From positions 1 through 62,276 of the forward strand of contig JAFUAH010000012.1 of the NCBI GenBank assembly GCA_017464345.1: a DNA stretch of 62,276 nt, in the 5' to 3' direction. Positions 42,421 to 52,081 of this stretch are shown piece by piece. The position numbers and the translations under genes are program-made. This stretch comes from Bacteroidaceae bacterium (lineage in GTDB: Bacteria; Bacteroidota; Bacteroidia; Bacteroidales; Bacteroidaceae). The notes under the pieces were generated by a model. That model was not told the origin of the DNA and made no database searches. It was given only the letters and a program-made list of their open reading frames with translations. The first letter of the stretch is position 1; each line of letters opens with the position of its first letter.

Positions 42421-44502
42421 ATGAAGAAAATGTGGTTTTGGGGCCTGATAGCAGGCCTGACAGTAGGCTCTGTGGCCCTTACATCCTGTTCGAGTGACGA
42501 CACCCCCTCACCTGACACCCCCCAGGGACCCGATGTTCCCGTCATGTCGGAAATCACTTATGAACTGACTCCTGAGACCCAGGTGGTACCGGAGGGCACG
42601 TCGGATCTCTTCTTCGACGTAGACACCGCCGCAGGCACCTTCACCATGCCCGCCAGTGTGGCCGCCGATCAGGTGCCCGTGGCTGGGCAGTGCCTCATCG
42701 TGAATAATCCTACTGATGCCCTGCCCAACGGCCTACTGGCCAAGGTGAAGCGTGTGGACCAGACGTCGCAGGGCTACGTCGTCACTTACGAAGATGCCCA
42801 GTTAGGCGATGCCTTTGAGAGCATCGACATACCAGAGCAGGCCATTCCCCTGACCCACGTGGTGGAGCAGGTGATTGACGCCGACGGTAATCTCGTGGAC
42901 TACCAGTTGGTGAAGGCCACCCGCGAGTCGGGCGAGGTGGTGGATAAACTCTACCTGCCCGAGGTGGGATGGAAACTGCCCATGGGACTGGAACTCACCC
43001 CCAAGATGACCGTAGACATGACGCTGATGTACGTCATGCAGTTCAACGAGCATAAGCCCATCTTCGTGGCCAGCCGCATCGATGCCGACGTGGAACTGGC
43101 TGCCGACCTGTCCGTCGGTGTGGACGGTAACCTGATTGACATACAGCGCCCGGCGCTCAGCATCATCTGCGGCGCCATACCCGTCGGGCCCATCGTCATC
43201 ACCCCGGTGATTGACTTCTACCCCATCATCAACGTCAACGGCAAGGTGTCGCTCGAGGCCTCCGTCAGTTACAAACGCACCATGCATGCCCGCTTGGTTT
43301 ATCAGGACGGACATGGGTTGGATGCCAAAATCGACGTCGACCCCGAGGAGCCCGATGCATGGTCGTTCTCCTTCGGTCCTAAACTGGAGGGCAGTATCAG
43401 TTACGGTTTAGGTCTGGGCGCGTCGGTAGGTGTCTACGGCAAGACGCTGGCCATCGGTTGCACCTTCGACGTGAAGAAGAAGGAGGCCATCAGTGCCAAG
43501 TTCGACCTCGCCGCACTGGCCGACGGCGGATGGGAATTCGGTCAGATGGAGGCACCGCAGTACAGTTCCGCCATCGTGGCCCAACTCAAGGGACACCTGC
43601 AACTCGTGGGTCACGACCTGATGGAGGTGGAGGCACCCGAAGTGGCCTTCCCCGTCGACTCGCGCCCCGTGTTCCCCGAGTTCACCATCGACAGCGAAAA
43701 ATTCATGAAAAAGGACGGCAACAAGGTGACGCTGACTATGACCATGACCAACAAGGGCCTGCTCTACGGCAAGTACCGCGCCGAGTGGACACCCATCGAC
43801 AACAAGAACGCCAAGGCCATTATCCAGTACTTCGACTTCGACGACGGCAAGATTGCCATCCTGGAGAAGGACGGGGACACGGACATCACCTGCAAGGCCA
43901 CCCTGCGCGACGACACCAACTACGAACTCAACGTATATTATGAGTATGAACAGACGGACCTCAACGTCTTCCACAAAGACCCCGAGGCCATGAAGATATC
44001 CATGATTACGGCCTTCGGCACTGTCTACGGCTATCCGCAGGAGGGCGAAAACCACGACCCGCAGGAGTTCAACGTGGGCGGTGGATTCTCGAGAGACGCC
44101 ACCTTCACCACCAAGGCGCAGGGACAGAAACTCTACATTACGGCCGTGTACAACGACGGTAAGGGAACGGTCTCCAAACTGGAGTGCTATGTCGACAACG
44201 TCAGCGGCATCGCCACAGGCACCGCCAAACTGAGGGACATCAAACTGAGCAGCAAGATAGATCGTAACATGGGGAGTTACCTGATAAAGGGCGACTGGGA
44301 GATTGACGTGGAGAGCCTGCCCATGGAGAAGGGTTCCGACCACACGTGGTACAACAGTTGTGGCGATGGCATGAACATCACCCACTACCACAGCACCAGC
44401 ACCACCTCGGGCCTCAACGGCGAATACGCCTCCACCGTACACATGAACCTCTATCCCAGCGACCTCAACGACCTGCAGATAAACATCTATTTCGACAAAT
44501 AA
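42421..44502 (+). CDS. Large lipoprotein of unknown function
   Basis: A 693-aa lipoprotein: signal with lipobox ALTSC at residues about 20-24, then SSDDTPSPDTPQGP linker. The body is beta-rich with repeated hydrophobic strands (VDMTLMYVMQFNEHKPIFVA, GPIVITPVIDFYPIINVNGK, SISYGLGLGASVGVYGKTLA). The last third resembles Ig-like folds (KVTLTMTMTNKGLLYGKYRA). I do not recognise a family. It is probably exposed at the outer membrane. It lies 34 bp before a second lipoprotein and downstream of the AraC-type regulator. Confidence 0.75.
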   Translation: MKKMWFWGLIAGLTVGSVALTSCSSDDTPSPDTPQGPDVPVMSEITYELTPETQVVPEGTSDLFFDVDTAAGTFTMPASVAADQVPVAGQCLIVNNPTDALPNGLLAKVKRVDQTSQGYVVTYEDAQLGDAFESIDIPEQAIPLTHVVEQVIDADGNLVDYQLVKATRESGEVVDKLYLPEVGWKLPMGLELTPKMTVDMTLMYVMQFNEHKPIFVASRIDADVELAADLSVGVDGNLIDIQRPALSIICGAIPVGPIVITPVIDFYPIINVNGKVSLEASVSYKRTMHARLVYQDGHGLDAKIDVDPEEPDAWSFSFGPKLEGSISYGLGLGASVGVYGKTLAIGCTFDVKKKEAISAKFDLAALADGGWEFGQMEAPQYSSAIVAQLKGHLQLVGHDLMEVEAPEVAFPVDSRPVFPEFTIDSEKFMKKDGNKVTLTMTMTNKGLLYGKYRAEWTPIDNKNAKAIIQYFDFDDGKIAILEKDGDTDITCKATLRDDTNYELNVYYEYEQTDLNVFHKDPEAMKISMITAFGTVYGYPQEGENHDPQEFNVGGGFSRDATFTTKAQGQKLYITAVYNDGKGTVSKLECYVDNVSGIATGTAKLRDIKLSSKIDRNMGSYLIKGDWEIDVESLPMEKGSDHTWYNSCGDGMNITHYHSTSTTSGLNGEYASTVHMNLYPSDLNDLQINIYFDK

Positions 44503-44536
44503 CAACACTTTATTAACCCTTTAATCACTAAGCATT

Positions 44537-46843
44537 ATGAAAAAAATGAATCTTTGGCTGCTCAGCAGCCTGTTCGTGGGAGCCATGGCCCTGACGGCCT
44601 GCTCCAGCAGCGATGATCCCATTCCCAGCACTCCTGCTGTGACACCGGGACAGCCCATCGATCCCACCACCATGCGCATGGCTGCTCTTTCGGGCTTCGT
44701 GCATGACGTGGACGGCAACGCCATCAGCGGCGTGACCGTAACCAGTGGCACCGAATCAGTCACCACCGACGGACAGGGTGGCTTCGTACTGACAAAGGTT
44801 GGCACAAACCAGGGTCGTACCGTGGTGAAGTTCACAAAGTACGGCTACGTGGAAATCGTGCGTGCTGCCGAACAGCTCAACGGCGACGTGTGGGACGTAG
44901 TAATGGTCAATGTCAGCAGTTGGGGCTCTGACAACTATGTTGCTACAAACTTTGATGCCTACGAGGGCAAGACCACCACGGTGGACGACATGACCGTGGA
45001 TCTCCAAGGACAGGGCATCGTATTGGCCTCCACGGGCGCTGGCTTCGACGGCTGGGTGAACGAGGAAGTCGTGTACCTGAACCCCGACAAACCCAACTTT
45101 GCAGCCATGATGCCTGGTGGCGACTTGGCCGCTGTGCGCACTGACAATAGCCAGGTGCAGCTCATTTCCTACGGTATGACCAAGGTGGACCTGACCGACA
45201 ACAGCGGTAACAAACTGCAACTGGCCGCCGGCAAGCCCGCCACCATGACCTTCCCCGTGCCTGAGAAGTTTAAGGACAACACGCCCGACGAGATTCCCCT
45301 CTGGAGCTTCAACGAAGAGACTGGCCTTTGGGAAGAGGAGGGTATCGCCACCTACGATGCCTCGAACAATGTCTACGTAGGCCAGGTGCCCCACTTCTCC
45401 TGGGTGAACCTCGACTATCCCGAAGTACGCACGTCACTGACTGTCGTTGTCAAGGACGAGGCTGGAAACCTGTTGCCCCACATCAAGGTGGACGTAGACG
45501 GACAGAAGAGCGTCTACACCAACACCAGTGGCCAGGCCAAGTGCTATGTGCCCAAGAACACGGCCTTCTACATTACAGTCCATGCTGAGGACTACGCCAA
45601 CTATGGTGGTGAGCAGATTGTCGTGCAGGTAAGTGAAAACGAACTGGGGGACCAGGGTGGCACAAAGGAAATCGTCCTGCCCACCGTGGGCCACATCAGC
45701 GGTACCGTCACCAACCAGGGCGAGGGCAACAACGTCGCCACTATCTGGATTGAGTACGGAGAGAATAAGGAAACCAGTCGCGTACACAGTGACCTGGAAG
45801 GTAAGTTCTTCATCATTGCCCCGGCCGACTACAAGGGCGAGGCTAAACTGAAGGTGCGCTCGGCCGACGGTAAGGTGAAGACCGTGGACATCACACTCGA
45901 CGGTACAGACCAGGCCTTTAACATCAGTTTCGTCAGCGACACCAATGCCGGCGGCACAGCAGTCATCACGTGGGGTAAAGAGACCTTCACCCTCCCGTTC
46001 GATGCAGTAGAGACGGACTATGAAGGTGGTGTAGTCATCGTGGGTAACAGCTTCTACTTCACCACCGGATGGGGCGGAGAGAAGGAAATGAGCGACGATG
46101 GCTTTGCCTATGCCGACCTGCAGCTGGCAACCTACCAGGAGGGGCAGACGAAGTTCACCGGAGCCACCTTCAATGTACGCAAGGAAGGCGGCAGCGACGG
46201 CATGATAGGCGCATGGATTGGTGATGCCGAAGTCACCATCACCCCACAGGATGGTGGCAACTACCGCATCCAGGCCGCCGGTTATGGCCAGTTCGAGGGC
46301 CGCTGGGAGGAACAGGAAGGTCAGGAGCGTCAGCAAGCTCACGCCACACTGGATGTCACCGCACCCGTTTATGCCAAGGGTGAGAAACTCCAGAACGTGA
46401 CTGCTGCACAGGGACTCTTCCCCAGCTTTACTCCCTACATTCCTGGAAGAACCGTCGATTGCGCCATCAGAATTACCGAGTGCCAAGCGCTGGGTAAGGG
46501 TGGTCACCTGATGTACAGAGATTCAGAACTGGGTGTAACAGAATACCAGGCACTCGTCGAGGAAGCCAAGAAGACCTTAGGAGAGCCCATCAATGAATAT
46601 CTCTACGACGACGACTACAACCACTATGGCTCCAGCACATTCCAGAAGGGTGACAAGTACCTCAAGATTAATTGGAATGGCTACAATAACAATTGGGCTG
46701 ACATATCAGAGGCAAGCATTGCTATATGGGATCTGCGAGAGTATACAGGTGGCACTATCACTGTCACTGTTTACGAAGGTTATACGCTGGAACCCAGTGC
46801 CCGTGTGAAGGCTGATAAGTTCTGGCAAGCCCGCAAAAAGTAA
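44537..46843 (+). CDS. Large lipoprotein with carboxypeptidase-regulatory-like domains
   Basis: A 768-aa lipoprotein with lipobox MALTAC at residues about 17-22. Residues about 50-125 (LSGFVHDVDGNAISGVTVTS, TTDGQGGFVLTKVGTNQGRT) are a carboxypeptidase-regulatory-like beta domain; two more follow at about 300-370 (LTVVVKDEAGNLLPHIKVDV) and 380-450 (GHISGTVTNQGEGNNVATIW). The C-terminal 300 residues are unassigned. It follows the other lipoprotein by 34 bp, so both are probably one operon that ends at the hairpin 46877-46911. A surface-adhesion or scaffold role is possible. Confidence 0.78.
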   Translation: MKKMNLWLLSSLFVGAMALTACSSSDDPIPSTPAVTPGQPIDPTTMRMAALSGFVHDVDGNAISGVTVTSGTESVTTDGQGGFVLTKVGTNQGRTVVKFTKYGYVEIVRAAEQLNGDVWDVVMVNVSSWGSDNYVATNFDAYEGKTTTVDDMTVDLQGQGIVLASTGAGFDGWVNEEVVYLNPDKPNFAAMMPGGDLAAVRTDNSQVQLISYGMTKVDLTDNSGNKLQLAAGKPATMTFPVPEKFKDNTPDEIPLWSFNEETGLWEEEGIATYDASNNVYVGQVPHFSWVNLDYPEVRTSLTVVVKDEAGNLLPHIKVDVDGQKSVYTNTSGQAKCYVPKNTAFYITVHAEDYANYGGEQIVVQVSENELGDQGGTKEIVLPTVGHISGTVTNQGEGNNVATIWIEYGENKETSRVHSDLEGKFFIIAPADYKGEAKLKVRSADGKVKTVDITLDGTDQAFNISFVSDTNAGGTAVITWGKETFTLPFDAVETDYEGGVVIVGNSFYFTTGWGGEKEMSDDGFAYADLQLATYQEGQTKFTGATFNVRKEGGSDGMIGAWIGDAEVTITPQDGGNYRIQAAGYGQFEGRWEEQEGQERQQAHATLDVTAPVYAKGEKLQNVTAAQGLFPSFTPYIPGRTVDCAIRITECQALGKGGHLMYRDSELGVTEYQALVEEAKKTLGEPINEYLYDDDYNHYGSSTFQKGDKYLKINWNGYNNNWADISEASIAIWDLREYTGGTITVTVYEGYTLEPSARVKADKFWQARKK

Positions 46844-46876
46844 ATATGCCCCAGCTTGCATTTTAATGTGTGGATG

Positions 46877-46911
46877 GCCCGGTCACCGACGAAGGCGACC
46901 GGGCTTTTTTT
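46877..46911 (+). terminator. Terminator of the lipoprotein operon
   Basis: GCCCGGTC (46877-46884) pairs with GACCGGGC (46897-46904) around a 12-nt loop and is followed by seven T. Confidence 0.85.
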
Positions 46912-46996
46912 GCCTTTTCAGTGGCGGGTGAACAAAGTTTTTTGTAACTTTGCCATCGGTATATGACGCCGACCGAAAGTAAAAAAGAAACATCCG

Positions 46997-47977
46997 ATGA
47001 AAACCACCATTAAAGGCTGTGGCACTGTGCCACCGGCCATATTGCGGCGCTACGGGCAATTTTTGAGGTTAGAGAAGTCCTTTTCGGACAACACACTCGA
47101 TGCCTATCTGCGCGACCTGCAGAAGTTGCTCACCTACTATGCCGGCGAGGGCATCGACTTCCGGCAGGTGACGCTCGAGCAGCTCGACCACTTTGCCACC
47201 CGCCTCATGGATCGCGGCATCTCGCACAAATCCATAGCCCGCATTCTGGCCGGCGTGCGCTCCTTCTATCGGTTCCTGCTCATGGAGAAGGAAATCGACG
47301 TGGATCCCACGGAACTGATGGCCTCGCCACAGCGTGGGACTTATCTGCCCACGGTGCTCAGCATCGAGGAGATAGACCGCATAGAACGGGCTGTCGCCAC
47401 CACCACCGAAGAGGGCGTGCGCGATCTGGCCATCATAGAAACACTCTACAGCTGCGGACTGCGCGTCTCGGAATTGTGTAGCCTTACTTTTTCCGACCTT
47501 TTCCTGGAGGAGGGTTATATCCATGTCCGAGGTAAGGGACAGAAAGATCGCCTAGTGCCCATTTCGCAGTCTGCCATCGACGTGCTGCGTCGCTGGTTCA
47601 CGACACGCCAGGGCATAAACGCTCGCCCTGGCGAGGAGGACTACGTCTTCCTCTCTCCACTGCGTGGTCGCCACCTGAGCCGCATCACCGTCTTTCATAA
47701 CATCAAGCAGTATGCTCGGCTCGCTGGTATTGAGAAGGAAATTTCCCCCCACACCCTGCGCCACTCCTTTGCCACTCATCTGGTGGAACGTGGTGCCAAC
47801 CTACGTGGCGTACAGGCTCTTCTGGGGCACGAAAGCATCAATACCACCGAAATTTACCTCCATCTGGATCGCCAGCACCTGCGTGAGGAAATCCTCGCCT
47901 GTCATCCCCGTAACAAACACATGGCTGGGGTGGATGTCACACCAGAGCTGCCAGCTCAAACCGTGACTGGAGACTAA
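46997..47977 (+). CDS. xerD: Tyrosine recombinase XerD
   Basis: A 326-aa tyrosine recombinase of the Xer type, which resolves chromosome dimers at dif. The N-terminal core-binding domain (FLRLEKSFSDNTLDAYLRDL) and catalytic domain carry the residues SCGLRVSELCSLTFSD (Arg), PHTLRHSFATHLVERGANLR (His-x-x-Arg), LLGHES and the Tyr in TTEIYLHLD. Length and N-terminus fit housekeeping XerD rather than a mobile integrase, although a true integrase follows shortly downstream. A TAACTTTG promoter element lies near 46945. Confidence 0.9.
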   Translation: MKTTIKGCGTVPPAILRRYGQFLRLEKSFSDNTLDAYLRDLQKLLTYYAGEGIDFRQVTLEQLDHFATRLMDRGISHKSIARILAGVRSFYRFLLMEKEIDVDPTELMASPQRGTYLPTVLSIEEIDRIERAVATTTEEGVRDLAIIETLYSCGLRVSELCSLTFSDLFLEEGYIHVRGKGQKDRLVPISQSAIDVLRRWFTTRQGINARPGEEDYVFLSPLRGRHLSRITVFHNIKQYARLAGIEKEISPHTLRHSFATHLVERGANLRGVQALLGHESINTTEIYLHLDRQHLREEILACHPRNKHMAGVDVTPELPAQTVTGD

Positions 47978-48143
47978 CGCACCAATAAGGATACAGACGT
48001 TTATTCTTTAGCTGTTTGTTTCCAGATTGCAGCAAAACGATACTACTACAAGTTGGGGGAGATGGGATGGGCCAATAATAGAAATTTCGGAAGGGCACCC
48101 AAAGATCACTTTCGTTTCTCTATGTTCACTTCATGTTCACCAG

Positions 48144-48181
48144 CAAAAGAAAAAGCACCTACAAAATCTTTGTAAGTGCTT
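48144..48181 (-). terminator. Terminator of the interrupted tRNA gene
   Basis: On the minus strand AAGCACTTACAAA (48181-48169) pairs with 48165-48153 with one G-T pair and a 3-nt loop, followed by TTTTTCTTTT. It lies just beyond the 3' end of the tRNA fragment and was presumably its terminator. Confidence 0.75.
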
Positions 48182-48192
48182 AATTTCTTATG

Positions 48193-48236
48193 TGGACCAG
48201 CTAGGGCTTGAATCTAGGACCTCCAGATTATGAGTC
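48193..48236 (-). tRNA. 3' fragment of a tRNA with CAU anticodon (attachment site)
   Basis: Read on the minus strand, 48236-48193 starts GACTCATAATCTGG (anticodon loop CTCATAA, anticodon 48232-48230), continues through an AGGTC variable loop and a TTCAAGC T-loop with paired CTAG stems, and ends with CTGGTCCA. The D arm and the 5' acceptor strand are missing: upstream bases no longer pair with the anticodon stem beyond two positions. This is the classic scar of a tyrosine-integrase element crossing over in the anticodon loop; the restored full tRNA should lie at the far end of the element, outside the window. Confidence 0.75.
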
Positions 48237-48409
48237 ATATTTACGAATTTTGCATGAAATGACATGTTATTGCAAAACACTGTAAATAAAAGGGTTATTT
48301 CTTTTGGTGTTTGCAGAAAATTGTGTAATTTTGCAGCAGTTTCCGTTCACGAATTTCACACGAATTTCACGGAGCGTGTCTCGAAACCCTTATAATTAGG
48401 AGGTTTATT
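48237..48409. promoter_or_regulatory. Integrase upstream region with direct repeats and promoter
   Basis: The region holds TAATTTTG (about 48327-48334) as a -7 element and two tandem ACGAATTTCAC words at about 48349-48371, possible integrase arm sites. A strong AGGAGG site precedes ATG 48410. Confidence 0.5.
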
Positions 48410-49909
48410 ATGGAAAAAGGAAAGTTGAATTTCACTAAAGAAGAAAAATTAGGCACAAGAAAGTATAGCAGCCGTGGCATCTCAAGTCTTGCCAAGTTCA
48501 CTTCTACTAATGGATCTGTATATGGAACACTGGCACTTGATACACGACGGGGTTCTGATGATGACATGCAGGAACTGCCCGTAGCTGTCAGAGTGGCCTA
48601 TAACGGAAAGTCTGTCTATCTGCGCATCGGAAAGAAATACACGATGGAAGAGTGGCTTGAACTCTGTGAGTGTGAGAAGCAGGGACGGAATAAGAAAAGT
48701 GCCGAGCGTAAAGAACTGAAAGCCCTGATGCAGAAAGTGGAGAGTCAAGTCAATCAACTTATTGCTGAGGGTAGTTTCTCGTTGCGCCGTATTCAAGAGA
48801 TCCACCAGGGGAAACCAGACAATGATAGTACCATTTATTCTATATGGGATTCTATTATCGCTTCCAAACAGGAAAGTGAAAAGGCTGGTACGGCCAGATG
48901 TAACAAGGATGTACGTAGGCGCTTTGAAAGGGATATGGGCTCCAAAGTGGAATTTGCCGACATCAACAAATCATTTATCGACAAATGGGTAAAGAAGATG
49001 AAGGAAAACGGGCTAAGTTTGACGACTATAGGCATCACCCTTCGCACGTTTAGAGCCATTGTAAATGCATGCATAGATCGTAAACTCATAAAAGGCAACA
49101 CGAAGGATATGTTTAAAGATACGGGGTATAACAAATCGTGCAGTAGAAAGTACGAGTTCTTGGATGTGCCCACTATGCGAGTACTGTATGGGTTTTGGGA
49201 AAGGGGCGAGGCAAAAGACGAGAAAGGAAAGGAGCTATTTTTTCCCAAAGAGAAGAATGCTATTTTCCGTGATTTGGGTTTATTCCTGTTTATGTATTTG
49301 GGGGATGGGCAGAATCTGGCCGATACGTTACGTCTGACCTATGATGAATGGTATTTTGCCACACACGGTAAGCAACTGAGGTTCCTACGTCATAAGACGC
49401 AAGACAGGAACGAGAGTGCAAGCGAAGTCATATTTCCAGTTACTGCCGAACTGAAAAAGATTATTGACAGATATGGCAACAAGCCGGAACCAGATGCAAG
49501 AGTGTTTCCTATCATGGACAAGATGATAACAGCGGATAAAGAAGTCTGGGTTATCCAACGCTATAACCGCTACATCCGTGAACACATGGCTAAAGTTTCA
49601 GAAATCATAGGATTGGAGCAAAGTCCGACCTCAACGTGGGCACGACACAGTTTTGCCACAAACCTGAATAATTCGGGCAAGGTACCTTATAAATATATAA
49701 GTGATAGTATGGGACATAGTGGCAGTGGGGATGTTACTTCAAACTACATTGGAGCATACCCTCTGGATAAGATGCTGGAGTACAACGCTTATCTGCTGGA
49801 TGAAAATGGAGGAAAGAAAGGTAATGATGACCTGTTGGAACGACTTAAAGGTTTGAGCGAAGAAGATCGAAAAAAGCTTTTAGAGGCTTTATCCAAGTCA
49901 ATGAAGTGA
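48410..49909 (+). CDS. int: Tyrosine integrase of the mobile element
   Basis: A 499-aa tyrosine recombinase of the Bacteroidales element type. The N-terminal part has the arm-binding-like segment (VRVAYNGKSVYLRIGKKYTM), the middle a SAM-like core-binding domain (VEFADINKSFIDKWVKKMKE), and the C-terminal catalytic domain shows ARHSFATNLNNSG (Arg-His), SDSMGHSGSGDVTSNYIG (His and Tyr nucleophile). It lies 170 bp from the tRNA attachment site, as expected for the enzyme that made the insertion. RBS AGGAGG precedes ATG 48410. Confidence 0.9.
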   Translation: MEKGKLNFTKEEKLGTRKYSSRGISSLAKFTSTNGSVYGTLALDTRRGSDDDMQELPVAVRVAYNGKSVYLRIGKKYTMEEWLELCECEKQGRNKKSAERKELKALMQKVESQVNQLIAEGSFSLRRIQEIHQGKPDNDSTIYSIWDSIIASKQESEKAGTARCNKDVRRRFERDMGSKVEFADINKSFIDKWVKKMKENGLSLTTIGITLRTFRAIVNACIDRKLIKGNTKDMFKDTGYNKSCSRKYEFLDVPTMRVLYGFWERGEAKDEKGKELFFPKEKNAIFRDLGLFLFMYLGDGQNLADTLRLTYDEWYFATHGKQLRFLRHKTQDRNESASEVIFPVTAELKKIIDRYGNKPEPDARVFPIMDKMITADKEVWVIQRYNRYIREHMAKVSEIIGLEQSPTSTWARHSFATNLNNSGKVPYKYISDSMGHSGSGDVTSNYIGAYPLDKMLEYNAYLLDENGGKKGNDDLLERLKGLSEEDRKKLLEALSKSMK

Positions 49910-49988
49910 TATTGCCAATGTAAAAATGTTGTGTTTGATGACTTGTTTTAATAGAAAAGCAGTAATTTTGCACTAAAATAAGATAGAC

Positions 49989-51134
49989 ATGAGCAAACTG
50001 ATACATATAAACAAGGAATATGCTGAGTGGATTAAGTCACTTAGCCTACGTTTCCGCCAGAGCCAAATAAAGGCTGCTGTGAGGGTGAACAGTGAACTGT
50101 TGCAGTTTTACTGGTCTTTGGGCAAAGACATAGTAGAGCGTGACATGGAGAATAAATACGGGTCAGGATTCTTCAAAAACCTCAGTCTTGATCTGAAGGA
50201 TGAGTTCCCTGATGTCAAGGGTTTCTCCCCTACTAACCTTGGTTATATCAAGAGATTCTACCTGCTGTATTCCAATGCTTTCGAGATTCACCCCCAACTT
50301 GGGGGCAATTGTCCTCCAGCTGCTGACTATACAAATTACCCCCAAGTTGAGGGTAATTCTAAATCTTCTGAAACGCAGAACGTTGAAGAAATCATTATGG
50401 CAAAAGCGAGTCGTGACATATTCTCTACTCCGTGGGGACATCACAAGTTGCTAATAGACAAATTTCTAAAAGCTCCAGAAAAGGCGATATTCTATGTTCA
50501 TAAGACCGTTGAAAACGGATGGAGCCGTGCTGTGCTTGATAATGTCATCGACACAAAGTTATATGAGCGTGAAGGGAAAGCCGTTACCAATTTCCAATCG
50601 GCTCTGCCAGCTCCATTGAGTGACCTTGCCCAGGAAATCACGCGAGACCCGTATCTGTTCGATTACACCCAGCTTCGTGGGAAATACGATGAGACAGAAT
50701 TGAAAGATGCGTTGATGACGAATGTCCAAAAGCTGCTTCTTGAACTCGGAAACGGCTTTGCATTTATGGGAAGAGAGTACCGTATGGTTGTAGGTGGCGA
50801 AGAACTCTTCTGCGATATGCTGTTTTACAACACGCATATCCACAGTTACGTGATTGCAGAGATTAAGACTCAAAAATTTGAACCATCATTCTTGGGCCAA
50901 CTTAGCGGATATGTTTCTTTTGCCAATCATATTTTGAAGCGTGAAGGTGACAACGACACAATAGGACTGCTTATCTGCAAGAGTAAGAACGAAGTCATGG
51001 CACGTTATGCACTTGAAGGCTATAACCAGCCCTTGGGTATATCAGAGTATGAGTTGTCAAAGGTCTTCCCTGAGAATTTCAAGAGTACCCTTCCCTCCAT
51101 CGAGGATATTGAAAACGAACTGAAAGAACGATAG
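49989..51134 (+). CDS. YhcG/DUF1016 family protein with PDDEXK nuclease domain
   Basis: A 381-aa protein. The N-terminal DUF1016 domain (IKAAVRVNSELLQFYWSLGK, FSPTNLGYIKRFYLLY) is DNA-binding-like; the C-terminal half is a restriction-endonuclease fold with GEELFCDMLFYN (Asp) and YVIAEIKTQKFEP (ExK). YhcG proteins occur across bacteria on defence islands and mobile elements; their substrate is not settled. An insert (HPQLGGNCPPAADYTNYPQ) with repeated PQ..GN words separates the domains. The stop is 2 bp before the next gene, so the two form a tight pair. Confidence 0.85.
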   Translation: MSKLIHINKEYAEWIKSLSLRFRQSQIKAAVRVNSELLQFYWSLGKDIVERDMENKYGSGFFKNLSLDLKDEFPDVKGFSPTNLGYIKRFYLLYSNAFEIHPQLGGNCPPAADYTNYPQVEGNSKSSETQNVEEIIMAKASRDIFSTPWGHHKLLIDKFLKAPEKAIFYVHKTVENGWSRAVLDNVIDTKLYEREGKAVTNFQSALPAPLSDLAQEITRDPYLFDYTQLRGKYDETELKDALMTNVQKLLLELGNGFAFMGREYRMVVGGEELFCDMLFYNTHIHSYVIAEIKTQKFEPSFLGQLSGYVSFANHILKREGDNDTIGLLICKSKNEVMARYALEGYNQPLGISEYELSKVFPENFKSTLPSIEDIENELKER

Positions 51135-51136
51135 TT

Positions 51137-52081
51137 ATGATGGGCTTTATACGTAAGTTGATGATTCTTCCGAGGCTATTGAAGATTCTCAAACTGATAG
51201 ATCCGAAGAAACTTGAAGGGGTTAACGACATTCTGGAGCGCGTCTATCCTGGCATCAAGGACGAGATAAGGAGACTTGTTGAACGTGGAGATGTCCGTGC
51301 CATGAACAAGACACTCGATTATATCAATAATCATGGTGGTGCCGAGAAGATTGCAGAATACTACAATAGTGCCAACCAGGAGGGACAAAAGGAAATGCTC
51401 TCTGCATTCAACGAGGCTTTCAGACCTGGCGCTCCATTCGAAGATGCCGTTCTGACGCTGGATAGTCTTGCAAAGGTGAAGGACATGGGAGTTTATATCC
51501 AACTCTTCGGCGACGTGAAAGATAGCGTCGTCATGGCCAGCATCAAACTTGGCTATCGAACTGTTGGCGACTGGCAGACATTCGTTCGCAGGCAGCATGA
51601 GGCCAGCAATGATGTGCTGCTTGGCGTACTTGATGAAATACAGGAGGGTGACACGAAAGTTGAGAACCCGATTGAGGTTGAGAACAAGGCTGTTCAGACA
51701 GGCAACCAACAAGACAAACCATCAGGATACGATTTCCCAATGGAACTCATGGGTCAACTTTATGAATACGACTCTATCGTTTTCAAGCATATCTCCTCAG
51801 AATATGAGTTTGCAAGTATTATGCTGAGGAAACCTCATCAGGAGAAATTAGTAGAGTGCTCCGGCAAGAAAGTTCTGGCCTATCACATCTTGTGGAGATT
51901 GCGTAGCCTGTTGCCCGAAAATATGCGAGAGGCATGGATAAACAATATCGCTGATGAATGTGGCTACGATGTCACCACTATCAGCAAGAAATACAAAGAC
52001 GAAACAAACATGAAAGACCAGAACTTGACGCTACTGAAGGAATTGAGTTCACTATTTGACAAGTACGACACGCAGAAATAA
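51137..52081 (+). CDS. Unknown protein paired with the YhcG nuclease
   Basis: A 314-aa helical, charged protein that I do not recognise. It begins MMGFIRKLMILPRLLKILKL, a hydrophobic amphipathic start that could touch a membrane, then a helical core (AMNKTLDYINNHGGAEKIAE) and a C-terminal part (RLRSLLPENMREAWINNIAD, DVTTISKKYKDE). It starts 2 bp after the nuclease gene and lies between integrase and excisionase, a common cargo position. It might be a partner, inhibitor or specificity factor of the nuclease. Confidence 0.65.
   Translation: MMGFIRKLMILPRLLKILKLIDPKKLEGVNDILERVYPGIKDEIRRLVERGDVRAMNKTLDYINNHGGAEKIAEYYNSANQEGQKEMLSAFNEAFRPGAPFEDAVLTLDSLAKVKDMGVYIQLFGDVKDSVVMASIKLGYRTVGDWQTFVRRQHEASNDVLLGVLDEIQEGDTKVENPIEVENKAVQTGNQQDKPSGYDFPMELMGQLYEYDSIVFKHISSEYEFASIMLRKPHQEKLVECSGKKVLAYHILWRLRSLLPENMREAWINNIADECGYDVTTISKKYKDETNMKDQNLTLLKELSSLFDKYDTQK

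Noticed and set aside
46997-47977. xerD as the integrase of the downstream element
   Set aside because: It has housekeeping XerD length and motifs and lies outside the tRNA scar; the 499-aa enzyme at 48410 fits the element integrase better.
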